Numbered from the stretch's first letter, positions 45,886-58,166 are shown. The stretch: DNA of 64,000 nucleotides from Amyloporia xantha (GCA_036971615.1 JAYKKR010000004.1:1488001-1552000); one strand, 5' to 3'. The notes: generated from the sequence alone by a model not told the origin. Numbers and translations are program-made.

Positions 45886-46150
45886 ATGTTCTTATGCAAG
45901 CCGAAGCCAGAGGGCTCTTTTGCTAAAACTCTCCAGAAAGACAAACTACAAGGGCAGTCTTTGCTGACAATGAAATTTTAGCCAAATCTTTGTTTCTCGC
46001 GTCGTCAGACCCCCAGTTGGACCCGCGACCTCGCCAACGCGAAAACAAGACTGCCCTTCAGGAAACTCACACTGGGAAGACTCGTTGATGTTTGCTCAGG
46101 CGCGGGCATACATTCGACCGAACGAATCCAACCTTGGAGATCACAGCACG
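45886..46150 (+). repeat. Dispersed repeat copy B
   Basis: Diverged copy of 41,775-42,065 with small insertions and deletions. It starts only 18 bases after the stop of the preceding gene. All frames are interrupted. Confidence 0.75.
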
Positions 46151-47710
46151 CAAACTGTGCCTTGTGAATTCCTTAGTCAAGCGGATTGCACACATAAGAT
46201 TCCTGCACCTCTTTGTCCGTGGGGAATCCCAGTACGATTATGTCTTCGACTGGAGCGTTCGAAGCCCTCAGGATGACTGCACTAGTCTCGGCGCTCAGGC
46301 TGCCGCTGAACGAAGGTATAAGGTTAGATTGGATCCCTACTCTCAGATCTACCATATTCTCTGAGATCTATGATGCAATTTTTCCGCAGAATCTATATCT
46401 CTTAACACCAAGCCCAAGCGTATGTGCGGCTTTCAGATCACCCATACAACCTCGGACGGTGCATATTCAAGTTGGATCATTGGATTTTCAGACCGAACAA
46501 GTGTATGAAGTTAGATTGAACTCCGACTATCAGATCAATGTATGTATTTGTCTCTTAGGTTTGCATGTATGTCTTCGACCGAACATGTTCCTTCAGATTG
46601 AACACGTATAGTGCGTTCCAGAGGAAGACTGGGAGCGAATCAACCTTCATCTGACCTGCCAAGCATTGGTCCGACCAATATGCAGGGTTATCTTCGATAT
46701 GCATACCGATCTCAAGCAGTCGTCGTCCGTCATTATTACGAGAGAAGCAGTAGTGGGTGCGGTTCTAGTCAAGCTCCCGAAGTTGGCTACTACGCTGAAT
46801 GACCTCAGAGTCATCTGCACCCACACCGACAATATTACCATCTCATCTGCATGGTCATGCGGGCATTCGGGCACAGGAGGGCATGACGGTCTTGTGCTGA
46901 ACACCGAAGCGCTCCCGCATGAATGTAGCCTCTTCTTTTTGCTACCAATGGTGAGTTCTGTTTTAGTCCCACAAGTCGAGCGCGACGAGCAAAGTCCATG
47001 GCCAAACTTCGGGCATGCAGATATTACGAAGTCTCGCCGTCGAGACCATAAACAACCACCATCCATCTGCGAAGTCGAAGATATGACATGTTTCTAGTGT
47101 CCCGGTCTAGATATTTCGTACTCGGTATGGTTGTTAGGTGCGCCATTGGATCGTACATCACTTGTCAGACCACGGAATCGTTGATAGGGTCGAACGGCGA
47201 GGCTACGCTCGGATCGTAGATATGCCTTCAGCCTAGTATATACACGAATGGACCTTTACGTTTAAATCAAATGCCTTCTCTCAGATTGAATACATATTTT
47301 GAAACCAGCTTATTCCTTGCGATCGAATGTGCATTTTCGGGTCGAACATATGGCGACAGATTGAACCTACTATATTGAGATCATCCGTATAACTTCGGGT
47401 GATGCGTATTGGATCGCAAATCGCGTTTTAGACCAGAGTCTGTGATGAGATTCGAGACGAAGCGGGTGATAGGTTCGAATCGTATACTATGTCTTCGAAC
47501 TGAATCAGAACTGCGGTATCAGGATGGATTGGACCCTCGCTTTCAGATCGTATATATATATTAAAATCGAATATGCGCTTCTCGGGTAGAACATATTCCT
47601 TCAGATTCAAATTCTGGATGACTTGTCATATGTGTAACCAATTCGAAAACCGGACTCATTCACTGAAATTTGCGAGCCGATCACGATCTGGTGTCGATCG
47701 CACATGGCGC

Positions 47711-47771
47711 GGCACCCTCTTGGTCGACATCTCGCTCCTAAGTCTTCACCTCTACCGTTACCGCCAGCTAG
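47711..47771 (+). repeat. 60-bp dispersed repeat, copy 2
   Basis: Matches 23,731-23,791 with one difference; see that entry. Confidence 0.85.
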
Positions 47772-48132
47772 ACTTGAAGCCCTCGCCTCCGTCGTGAACG
47801 ATTGCCGTGGCAGGGTTAGAAGGCTTCTAGTACGATTATGCCTCTGCCTGGAGCTTTCACAGCCCGCAGGATGAGGGCGCGGGCTCCAGCGTTCGAGCTG
47901 TCTTGCATATATGTGTTCAGATTGACAGCACTGAGGTTGTTTGGGGTGAACAGAAATGGCGATGCGAGAGCGACGGGAGGATAGCGTCCTGACAGAGGGG
48001 ACGAGAAGAGAGAAGACATCCGAGGATCGGGAATGTGGAAGCACGTACCTGTGCGAGCGCCGCGCGAGGTTGATCTTCTCGTAGCCGACAAGAACGGGAC
48101 AGTGGGGTGGCTTAGCATTTAGGTGAGTCCTC

Positions 48133-49170
48133 GTGCATCATAACCGGACGTGCTATACTCACAGCTCATTTACGTTCACAGTGAAGGCTGCGTGTTCTCG
48201 GCGAGTACCAGTGCACGCTCTTTGTGCAATGCGCAGGAAATGCGCTCGTGCACGTTTTCGGAACGGAGCGTGGAAGATGGACGTAGAGGCCTCGACTTTG
48301 GGAGGTACGCGTCACTGCCGGGGCAGGGACTCGCTCGCTACCAGCGCTGCGGGAACCGTTTTGCCGTTCACTGGGCAGAGTGGTGCACTGGGGACAACGT
48401 TGCTCCAGCGTGAACAGGACCGAGTGTATTCAGCTCGGACGATACTCTGCCGTCGGGCTTCCCAGCCCACTCGTGTCAACGCCGTTCGCAGTCGCAGCGG
48501 TTCCCCTGGTACTCAAACTCGAGTCGAACCAGGCACGGTCCACACCTATGGCGTGTCGGCGTTCATACACTCAGATCGTTTACAGCCCCGCGCCCGTCTT
48601 ACTGTGCCCTCAAATCAAACATTCGACCGGGGCCGGTCTCTGCAGGCTGCAGGCTGCCGGTTGCAAGACGACTTAGCCATGTCAATGCCCAGCGCCGTCT
48701 CCCCGACGGTGCGCCTTCGTTCATCTTCGACATGCAACCGTTCGCACAAACTACAGCTGCAGACGCTCCCTGCCGCCTCGTTTTCTCTCCCAGCCTCACC
48801 GAGACTCACCGCGCCGCGTCGGATCGTATCAGCCCCTTCCAAGCCATCTACCTCAGCTCATCCGCTACTTATAGCCCTTCGGGATATGCTCTGTAGGATC
48901 GCGCCAAGACGCGATCGCTCTCAGGTATGTGTTGCTTGTTCTATGTATACTTATCATTTGCATTATCCCGATGTACCCGCCGCTAGAGGACACGTGCCAC
49001 GTATTGGTCAACGACGGGTGTTACGTCCACCGCGGACACGGCTGCCGCTGCCGACCGACGAGGCTCACGCTGACGACGTAAGCGTGTCATCGCACCGTCC
49101 ATTTGCGATGGACGTTCGAGGTAGGAATGCCGCGTGGCGTCCGCTTCGCTGCATAGCTTTCTTTTCATGA
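48133..49170 (+). CDS. Long open frame of doubtful coding value
   Basis: An uninterrupted 345-codon frame starts at ATG 48,133. It is very rich in Arg, Ser and Pro, with no domain, signal peptide or similarity that I recognise. Overlapping frames of 60-100 codons exist on the other strand. The surrounding DNA is repeat-rich and locally GC-rich. It may be a chance frame, kept here only because of its length. Confidence 0.2.
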   Translation: MHHNRTCYTHSSFTFTVKAACSRRVPVHALCAMRRKCARARFRNGAWKMDVEASTLGGTRHCRGRDSLATSAAGTVLPFTGQSGALGTTLLQREQDRVYSARTILCRRASQPTRVNAVRSRSGSPGTQTRVEPGTVHTYGVSAFIHSDRLQPRARLTVPSNQTFDRGRSLQAAGCRLQDDLAMSMPSAVSPTVRLRSSSTCNRSHKLQLQTLPAASFSLPASPRLTAPRRIVSAPSKPSTSAHPLLIALRDMLCRIAPRRDRSQVCVACSMYTYHLHYPDVPAARGHVPRIGQRRVLRPPRTRLPLPTDEAHADDVSVSSHRPFAMDVRGRNAAWRPLRCIAFFS

Positions 49171-49869
49171 AAGTAAGGTACAAAGAGTGAATATATCTGT
49201 AAACAGTATTGTCAGTCCGGCCCCTACGGTCAGTCGAGAGAACTCTGATACATAACAACGACATCGACGCTCGCATTAAGATCAGCGGCACGCTGCGAAA
49301 CGCAACGATCGGCCGGTAGGTACCTGTGCCACGGGCTGAGCTCGAGCTCATAATATACCTGTTTACTCTGATTGTCAGCTCGAGCCCTGCAGAGTGTTGA
49401 GCAAACGAACGTATCCATGGATACTAACGATGTGAGTAATGCGCTGTAAGATGTACAACGAGATCAGCGACGCCACGCAAGATAGTAAACCGATCATCGA
49501 GAGCATACCTGAACGAAGGCACAAGGTTAAATTGAATCCCTACTCTCAGATCGAATGTATTCTCTGAAATCTACGATGCAGTTTCCTGTAGAATTAACGT
49601 TATTCAAACAGTTCAGACGGTGCATATTGGATCATTGGTTTTCGATCCTATATATATGTCCAGACCGAGTATATGAAGTTAGATTGAATCTTTATTATCA
49701 GATCAAACATATGTATTTGTTTCTTAGGTTTGAATGTATGTCTTCGATGGAACATGTTCCTTCAGGTCGAATGCATGTGCTGCCTTCAGATCATCCACAT
49801 ACCTTCGGATCGCACACATTGAATTGTAAAGTATATGTCAGACTAGACAGGAGGTGAGCATGGCAAGAT

Positions 49870-52800
49870 AACACCTTGAGAATGAACAGCGGTCACTGCT
49901 TTATCCAATTTGGATATCATGCATGTCCGTTGTCTGCATGATTTTGATTTCGGTGAATATGACTGACTGCTCTCGCTCAATTCCAATATACCGTCTTCCA
50001 TTTGTACATATTAGACAAAGTGTTAGACTGTGCTGTTAGTGAGTGTAAGGTCCGCCGGAGCCCTTTTTTAGATGAACAACCGTAGTATCTTCGTTGAAAA
50101 TATACATATATTCCTCCTATGTTATTACCCTGAACCCCATATTCTCAATAATGTATAATGTCTTCGACTCCATCATGAAGACGTAAATAGGATCGAAACG
50201 ATGGCGGAGATGCCTGCCAGCTTAAAGCCGGCCGCAGTGTAGGTCGGATATGTTTCTTGGGAGAGAAAGGCAACCTTCAATTTGTGACCTTCTTATTTTC
50301 CGTATTATCACCAGGGACTATCAAGCATTCATTATAAAGCCGAGCGACTGTCTTCGGCTATATTGTTCAAGCAACGGAGACTAATCAAGCATTCCAATTA
50401 TCATGTCTCATGTCGCTCCAGTTTCTTTGTTTCATGAAACAGAGTGCAAATAGAAGCATTGTTTGGCCTCAGCCTTGTATTGAAGATCAAGCTGTTGATG
50501 GCACACGTGTGTGCCAATAGGTATGATAGTAGTTAATCCTGGAGATCACAAACTAGGAGGCAGCGAGTCTGGGCCATAACAGAACACACCTGCACGGCAG
50601 GAGGGAGCTGTCTCTGACTACGCAGTTACTCCGCTCCCAAGGAGTGTCATAAAGATGAAAGAATGTCAACGAACCCGTACTCTCAGCTCACGGTTCGTCC
50701 AAGACGTACATAAGGAACAATTTAAATCAGGAATACATTCCGTGTATGTTGGTTCCGACTGGAAATGATATGAGATGGGTCAGACGATACATGATAAGGA
50801 GTGAAAACTAACGAGATATATTCACAAGAATAAAACTAGTGTAGTGCCGGCGTCGACGGCGACATTCTACGGCTCATCTGATGGCAATCGGTTTGGAACT
50901 GAGAGAACACATATCTGTCGTGGTAACGAACCAATCTCATGATCATCTAGCACATAATTCAGTCAAAATGAACGACATGAAACCCACGGTTGATGCGAGG
51001 GTATCCAACTGTGCTAAGTAAGGACCCTCTGCCATCTTCGAACTACTACGATATTCATATGGGCTCCTTGGGAGTTTTCGCCAGTCTTCATGCAAATGAT
51101 CTTGGAACCACTACATAGATTCCGTCCCTGTCCAATGCCGCGTTTTAGTAAGCCTGCATCGCTTTTCTCCCTTCACCCGATAGTCAAATAGCGACAGCGA
51201 ATAACATAAGCATTGACAATGGTGGAGAAAAAATGAGGGCACTGGCAAGGCGGTGTTGTCGTCGTAATGATGAAGGACACTCCACGCCAGACGTATTCAG
51301 CCAAAAGGAATCACTGCGACAGTGTAGTTGAGCAATGAGACAGACGAATACAGACAAATAATGTGCAGGTTAAACAAACAAGGCGCCGATATATGTTATT
51401 ATCTGCGAAAACTTGGGCTGTATTGCGCCGTCGATACAACCCGGATAGAATGAATGTCGAGATGCTGGGCGTGTAGTGTATGAAAAGAGAGACATTAGAG
51501 TTGTCTTTGGAATTCGGCAGGGACAAACTACTGCCGTTCTCTGGCATCGGGCACTGCCCATTGCGAGCGACAACAGTGAGAACGGCGAGGGTATGATAGA
51601 CCAGGCATAATATTCCGCATATGCATGAATTTCTCCCCGCCCACGGCAGAGCAGCGCTCAGCAATACTCTGAGTGAGAGTGAATGAAATTGGGAACAGCG
51701 GACTCCGATCGACATCTGTTTCACTCACTGGTGAGTACGCCTGCCCTCCGACCAAACCCTGCCCACCGACGTACCACTCGTTCTAATGTGCACGAAACGA
51801 ACCTTTGAGCACTTTCACCCTACGGCATGTATTCAGGCTGCTGATGCGCTTGACCCGAATACGTCATCTAGCGGCTGAGAGCGAGTGCTTGCAAGAGCAT
51901 GTATGAGTCAGTGAGTGGATGGACGAACGAGCAGTGGACACAGCGTGGCGTATAACGCGGGACATGAGACCGCTTGTTAAGGAAGATACTGACGAGGGCT
52001 GCTGCTGGCGCGGGTGTGTGTGGATGTCGGATGAGAGGGCCCTGATGCGCTTGATGTGAACGACGAACTGGTGGAGACGGTGAATGTACAATGTCAGCGT
52101 TGGCTCCGCGCAAATGACAAGTGGTGTACTCGACTTGCCTTATGTTTGCGCGCTGCAGACACGAGTAAGACAAGTTGTTGTGGAACATGCGTGAAGGACA
52201 CACTGAAGTTGCCGTAGCAAATTTGAACCAGACGAAGGGTAGACGGTTGGCCAGATATGCCATCTCTTATAGTTGATTCACGAGGGCGGGACAAGAGGCG
52301 CGAACAAGATACGAACGAATGGGAGTTAGGCTCCTATCTTACGTAAGGCTGCTACTAATATCGTCGTCTTTGCTCTCCCATCTTATCACTCACCGGTACA
52401 ACGTTAATTGGAAAGTGCTTCGAACAAAGGTGAGCTACAATTGGTTTTCAGCCAGGGCTGTCTCATTGATCCCGATCCTTTGTCAAGTCCCTTGGAATGC
52501 CTAGAAGTCATCTTACAGCCGAACAGGGGCGGACGCGTCAGCCTAGAGGACATGCATTTGAAGCGATGGTATTCACGCCGCAGGAACAGTGAGATTTATT
52601 ATTGGTCTCATCCGACAATAATTGATCTAAATCCGATTTTAGGTCTGGCATGCCTGTCAACATAAAATGGAGAATCTACAGAGCTACGTTAGAGGCATAT
52701 TTGGATCACCTCCATAGGCATCTTTGCAATATAGGTTGCTTTCCGGTTTCCCCTGATGCTTTCAGCCGTTTTCGTGGCTTGGCCAACAAGTCTGCCAAGG

Positions 52801-54080
52801 TCTGTGGCATATTTGCAATGGGAGCATCCAACCAATTCACGGATGTGCATGCAGGTTATCATTGGCGACCTCATGTATGAGTATAGTTTAATCCGGGCGC
52901 AGCGTGTCGTCTTGGAACGTTCAGTGAGAGTTCATCTCTTTTGAATAACGTGACTGTTATTTAGTCAACTCGAACTTGTGTGGCAGCTTCTCACTCTTCA
53001 GCAATATGAGTTAAATTAGCCTCAGATTGAACACGATAACCCGTACTTTCCTTTGGTATTTGACTGCCTATATCATCTTTTCTAACCCATTGGACGATTA
53101 GTGTGCTCTGAGTTCTGGTTTTGATCGCTGAATATCCAATATATGCTCTCGTGAATCGACTGCGTGCTACACTGGACACCCTGTTGGTATGCACATGCCT
53201 TATTATGGGGACGTGCTAAATTGATTTTGCTTTGAAACACCGGAACCTTTCGAACCTTTTACAAGGTATGTTTGCAGTACAGTAGAACTATCGAAAACAC
53301 CCATAGCGAGCTGGCTAATATTCCGACATTAGCCTGATCCATTCAGTCAAACAGAGGAATCAGATTCCTGACAAAATCGCCGTTGACCCAATAACAAGCC
53401 AATCCAACTGCACCGATACTGGCAGCTGAGGGCCAACCCAGCTGGACGGCCTAACACTGCTTATCGATAGCAGGATGAGTAGTCGGGTAAACGGAGCTCT
53501 GTTCCCGTGTAGGCATAGACGATAGGTTTTCTCCTCACCAATGCGTCACATGGCTGGCTGATCTCGCAATGAAATCTGGGCCATATTGGAGCGTGTGGCG
53601 GCTCAGACTTGCGCTCTCAGGAAGGCCTACAACACACACCTACCGAAAGTGAGGGCTAGAGCTGATTTCTTGGAATGAACGGACGGAATCAAGATTGAGC
53701 CTTGGACACTCACAGTGAGACTTGCTGATGCTGGGACCCAGACTATGCTACGATTTATCAGGGGTCTCAGCACAACATATAGAAAGCGGATCAGAGGAGC
53801 CGGTTTTCCCACCTGCCTCTGGGAGATCTCGGCCAACGAAGGATTCTCCCTCATACCCTTCTGAGAAGATGTAGCTCATACTCAATTTTACGGCGGAGTG
53901 CATTCGTGTCTCGGTAGTAATCACCCTGCCTGCGATTCTTGTTGAAAGCAACACGGCAACATGGGAGACGCGATCGTAATTGAGAATGTGCCTTGTTGCT
54001 ATACCCAGTTGCATCTGAATGACGCGAACCTGTTTCCCGAGCTCCTGCCTCGTACTTTGTTACGAAAGTTGAGCTGGTAC
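49870..54080. other. Gene-poor interval
   Basis: No recognisable gene. A 40-base segment at 50,345-50,384 matches 40,888-40,927 in the right arm with four mismatches. Short frames near 52,319-52,880 (for example KWRIYRATLEAYLDHLHRHL) and 51,311-52,294 are not supported by any family or splice pattern that I can see. Confidence 0.45.
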
Positions 54081-54159
54081 TCAATTGAGAAATATTAATA
54101 GGTGCGACATACTGCTGAACATCTTCGAAAGGATCATCGACTCGTCGAATTCCTCATCA

Positions 54160-55189
54160 TCACTCAATTGCTGCGAAGCGGGGGATATCAACGTCGATAG
54201 CGGACACCAAGAATATCTGGTTGAACCGATGCAATTCCGTTTGAGGCATCGGTTCTCCATCCAAAACATGAGCTGCGTCTTCGATGTTGATCGAATAGAC
54301 ACTATGGTAGAATGCTACAGCAACTACGTCTTGTTGATGCGGACGCCATTTGACAACGTGGAGAGCGTCGACGTCCGCTGGTTGAACGCAAAGCGTAATC
54401 TTCCCTCTGCGATACACATCCATCAACCATGCATAACAGTCGTGAATATGCTGGATAAGTACGGCACGTCGTCAGTGATTATCTCAGGCAAGTCCCACAC
54501 CACAAACGCGCCATCGGACGGGACCCCAGCTAGCCGATTGCCGTGGACAGACATGTCGCTCACCGCAGCTGTGCATGGAAAAAGAGGTGGCAGCTGCAGC
54601 AGCGTCCGATCACCGCTGGATTGAGAGACCGCAAGAACACAACCTGTAAACGGGATTCGAGTGATGGTGAGTGGGCGAAATCGAGTAAAGGTACCCTTTG
54701 TCATGGCATATGCGACTCAGTTTGTCGCTCCAATCGTCGTACCCGACAAGAATGTGGAATCTAGGTTAACACGTGCAATGGCATTCGTTTTGACAACATC
54801 ACGAGGAGCCTGAACGTCGTCGAGAGGCTCAAATACATCGAACACGATACCTTGAGGCTGAGAACTGGCATACAAGAAATGATTAATCCAATAGTAAATG
54901 AAAGACAGAGAGATCTTTACCTTGGGCTGCTGTTCTTGGTCTTGGATGTAACAGCCCTACCCCTGTTCTCTGGGTCAGTGCTCTTGAACCCTGGACCCGG
55001 CATCGGCGAGATATCCTTCTCCCTAGAGGTAGTGGAACCAAGGATGCTAGGGGCAACAGGAGAATCGCCCGTACGGCGCTGTTGTCGGGGTTGCTGTTGA
55101 GGCTTCTGAGGAGATGCGCGAGGAGGCGAAGGAGCGTGGGAGGGTTGGGGAGGTAACGGTCGAGACGCGCGGATCTGCGTAGAATCCAT
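54160..55189 (-). pseudogene. EDC4: EDC4-like decapping scaffold, N-terminal half, second locus
   Basis: The ATG at 55,189 starts MDSTQIRASRPLPPQPSHAP, a Pro/Gln-rich leader. After introns it reads GIVFDVFEPLDDVQAPRDVV, KTNAIARVN, a short frame break, SGDRTLLQLPPLFPCTAAVS, DMSVHGNRLAGVPSDGAFVV, WDLPEIITDDVP and then the WD40 stretch shared with the arm fragment (DVYRRGKITLCVQPADVDAL, WRPHQQDVVAVAFYHSVYSI). Compared with the arms it lacks about 68 bases just before DVDIPRF, a deletion bounded by CGCT on both sides. It ends about 54,160. It is diverged from the arm copies at about 4 percent of bases, so it is an older or independent copy. Confidence 0.75.
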
Positions 55190-55734
55190 CTACGAAATCG
55201 CCCAAGCCTGAACACACCCGATAATGAAAGAGTTAGCTGATGCGTACTTGGGCGTAAAGTATGCGGCTTACCGTTGATGGTCGGGCACGTCACCACCGGA
55301 CGAGTCCTGCCCATCGCCACAGAGTATTGCCTTGTCATAAACCAAGGGACCTATGTGGAACTGGCTGATCCTCCGCTGGAAGACGGCAGTGTGCCAGTTG
55401 TTGGCATGCAGAGCACTGCTTGTATGTGTCTGTAAAGCGCCCGAAGTATGTACCGCGGTCTCAGAGACAGCGGTAAAATTCGAAAGTGGGTGTCAGGGAA
55501 CGCTGCGGATTGCTCACAAGCCGAGGACAAGCCAGAGTGAGATGCGGTGGGAAATAATATATGAAATATTGCCCTCCAAGTTCTTGGATAACACTTGCAT
55601 TATTGCTTGGCTCGCTCTGGATATCACTATGATCTCCTTGAACAAACGCAGTTATGTCATCCACCTGCCCCTGGACGGTGACGTGGAAACTGCTTGTCCT
55701 TGTATGCTCGGCGAGCTAGGTTGAATTCCACGTT

Positions 55735-56846
55735 TTGTCATAACCCGTGCATAAGAAGCAGTGCATAAGAAGCAGCCGAAGACGATGATATCGAAGAGGA
55801 AGATACCGTTGAAGAATATGACCAAGATTTTTCCCGCCACGCAAGTTGAATGTCTGCACACTTCATGCCTCCGACTCTCCTGAGATAGAAACTTGATATC
55901 CAGAAACCCATCATCCACACGACGAATAGCCAATATCGCTGAGTGCGATTGTAGGCACTTTCTCCACGGTGTTCGGCGCCTCTCGGTCGATCATGTCACC
56001 AGTCTCATTCGACTCCAGCACAGGCGTCCCCCCATAGCTCGCACCTTTCTTGTCCCACTTTGAGCTCCAGATTTTGCCATCTGGTTCACTATCCGCTGTG
56101 GTTCCGTCCAGTTTGGGAGCAGACAAATCGACCTGCACATAGCCACCGTTCGAGTCGGGTCCGCAGTACGAAGTGCCGTTTGTTCCTGTTCGATTCAGTA
56201 AGAAATTGTCGTCGCTCCCCTGTACCATAGTAGGCCCCGGGTGCTGCGAGCGGGCCTTCCGGCTGCGTGTACTCGGTACTCGGTGACATCGCCGGATAAG
56301 ACCCTTTCTTCATCATCGCCAACCTCTCTTCAACCCTTCCTTTGCTCCTTCTCCTTGCTCGTAAGACGTCTTCCGCCAGCTTCCAAGGTGAATAGGTCAA
56401 CCAGATCGATTGATGGCCTACGACATAATCGACCCCCTCCTGCTAGCTGTTCGCCAATGAGCACTTCCTGATCCGCTCCGCCTCTGAACCACGCGGAGTC
56501 GGCACATACATATCACAGTCTGCGGCATGCTCAAGGTCAACGAGGAAGTCTGTCTTCGGTCGGGATACCAGACCCGCGAAGTGATTGATTCCGAACATCT
56601 GACTCGATGGAGACTCTGGCGGACTTGCGATGAAGGACGCATGAACGCCGAACTTCCCCACGAGATCCTACAACATTTCCTCATCCCTTTTTTCCCGCCC
56701 TTGCCCGACTTGGAGGATGAGTAGACCTTGCTCACGACGCCCAACATCCCTCTTGGCTTCTTGCTTGCCCTCTCGCTTGGCTGAGACCTACGCAACAGTT
56801 CGAGGCAAGCCGAGTTCCATTGCTGAGCAATTGAACGGCAGAGCAA
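55735..56846 (-). pseudogene. Chitin synthase fragment: motor C-terminus, linker, first membrane span
   Basis: On the minus strand the order is ACLELLRRSQPSERASKKPR, GMLGVVSKVYSSSKSGKGG, GKFGVHASFIASPP and FGINHFAGLVS (the HYAG-like motif of myosin motors). Then come DFLVDLEHAADCDMYVPTPR, WKLAEDVLRARRRSKGRVEE, GSDDNFLLNRTG and KIWSSKWDKKGASYGGTPV. Finally VVWMMGFWISSFYLRRVGGM precedes a hydrophobic stretch. This fits the end of the myosin motor, the linker and the first membrane segment of class V chitin synthase. Frame breaks occur near 56,220, 56,680 and 55,830. It does not overlap the motor piece in the arms, so the two could be different parts of one original gene. It lies just upstream of the second EDC4 remnant, on the same strand. 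Confidence 0.65.
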
Positions 56847-56929
56847 TTGTCTCGTACCTCATCGTTCACGCGGTACGCGTAAAGCTTGGATTTTGAGATT
56901 TTGTACGTTTCCACTTCGGGAGTTTTCAA

Positions 56930-57300
56930 ATGTCACTACCAAGTATGCAAACATCTATCGGTTGTGCATGCATCCGAAGTAATACTTGAAAGGATATAAC
57001 AAGTAGAAGAGGGCAACGAGAGAACGAGAAAATACCAACCACGATGTCACTGACAAGACTGTATTCAGCGCAAAAACAGCTAAGCTCGAACTCTTCAAAA
57101 AGAAGTTCTGATTGGGCGCATGATCTAGCTTCAGATCCATCCAGGTCATTACTCCTCGGCATGCATGGTTTGGTAAGGATCAGCGAAGGAAAGTACCAAT
57201 CGTTCAGCAGTGGCAGATTAACATACCACTCTCACACCATACAGTCACTATAGCCTACTCTATAGGGAGAGATATGGGTGAAATTTTTATTACTTAGTAA
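56930..57300. other. No recognisable gene
   Basis: Short overlapping frames only, between the chitin synthase remnant and the 87-bp minisatellite. Confidence 0.4.
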
Positions 57301-57350
57301 GGAGAGCGGACGTCGGCCGACGCCATCGCTATAGCCTGCAGTGCAGGGTC

Positions 57351-57960
57351 GGCCGAGAGGGTATAATATAGCCTGTAGATACGGCGCGGCCGAGTGCGCC
57401 ATATTTCCGTAGTATATTCTCGCCTTCAAGTAGCGTCGGCCGAGAGGGTATAATATAGCCTGTAGATACGGCGCGGCCGAGTGCGCCATATTTCTGTGGT
57501 ATATTCTCGCCTGCAAGTAGTGTCGGCCGAGAGGGTATAATATAGCCTTTAGACACGGCGCGGCCGAGTGCGCCATATTTCCGTGGTATATTATCGCCTT
57601 CAAGTAGTGTCGGCCGAGAGTGTATAATATAGCCTGTAGACATGGCGCGGCCGAGTGCGCCATATTTCCGTGGTATATTATCGCCTTCCAGTAGCGTCGG
57701 CCGAGGGCTATAATATAGCCTTTAGACACGGCGCGGCCGAGTGCGCCATATTTCCGTGGTATATTATCGCCTTCAAGTAGTGTCGGCCGAGAGGGTATAA
57801 TATAGCCTGTAGACATGGCGCGGCCGAGTGCGCCATATTTCCGTGGTATATTATCGCCTTCCAGTAGCGCCGGGCCGAGGGCTATAATATAGCCTTTAGA
57901 CACGGCGGCCGAGTGCGCCATATTTCCGTGGTATATTATCGCCTTCAAGTAGCGTCGGCC
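57351..57960 (+). repeat. 87-bp minisatellite, seven units
   Basis: Units start at GGCCGAG at 57,351, 57,438, 57,525, 57,612, 57,699, 57,785, 57,873 and 57,957, giving periods of 87, 87, 87, 87, 86, 88 and 84. Each unit contains GGTATAATATAGCC, GGCGCGGCCGAGTGCGCC (a near-palindromic GC block) and CCATATTTCCGTGGTATATT. Because 87 is 29 codons, the minus strand stays open as a 254-codon frame with a 29-residue periodic peptide. Odd-length units swap this frame with another open one. I see no evidence that it is translated. Confidence 0.92.
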
Positions 57961-58166
57961 GATGGTGGATGCAGTGGTATTCATATCGCGCATCATGGCG
58001 CGCCGCGCTTATGGGCCTGGTATGCCCACTGGGATGGTATTTTCATGGCGCGGTATCGGCGCCGCCAGGTCATGTGTTCGCGTATATTGGTAAAGCAACT
58101 CAATATTCTGTGACTACATTTTGTCCTTGATGCCAACGACATCGGAGTATATACTGTATAACGAAT

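Larger units (their letters stand above)
46300..49870. repeat. Degenerate repeat family with TCAGATTGAA-like motifs
   Basis: Segments 46,305-46,625 and 49,505-49,795 align over most of their length. Shared landmarks are AAGGTTA, TTGGATCCCTACTCTCAGAT or its close variant, ATGAAGTTAGATTGAA, ATGTATTTGT and GAACATGTTCCTTCAG. The interval 47,270-47,610 carries further degenerate pieces with AGATTGAA, GGATCG and ATATATAT. The family looks like an old satellite or transposon remnant. No protein is preserved. Confidence 0.65.

Noticed and set aside
47455..47500. Possible tRNA B box (GGTTCGAATCG)
   Set aside because: It does not fit the GGTTCRANYCC consensus at the end, and no A box or cloverleaf pairing is visible around it.
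48133..49170. 345-codon frame as a confident gene
   Set aside because: Its composition is Arg/Ser/Pro-rich, there is no domain or splice support, and it sits within repeat-rich DNA. It is kept only as a low-confidence feature.
57351..57960. CRISPR-like array
   Set aside because: Units are directly abutting 87-base tandem repeats without unique spacers, in a eukaryotic context.
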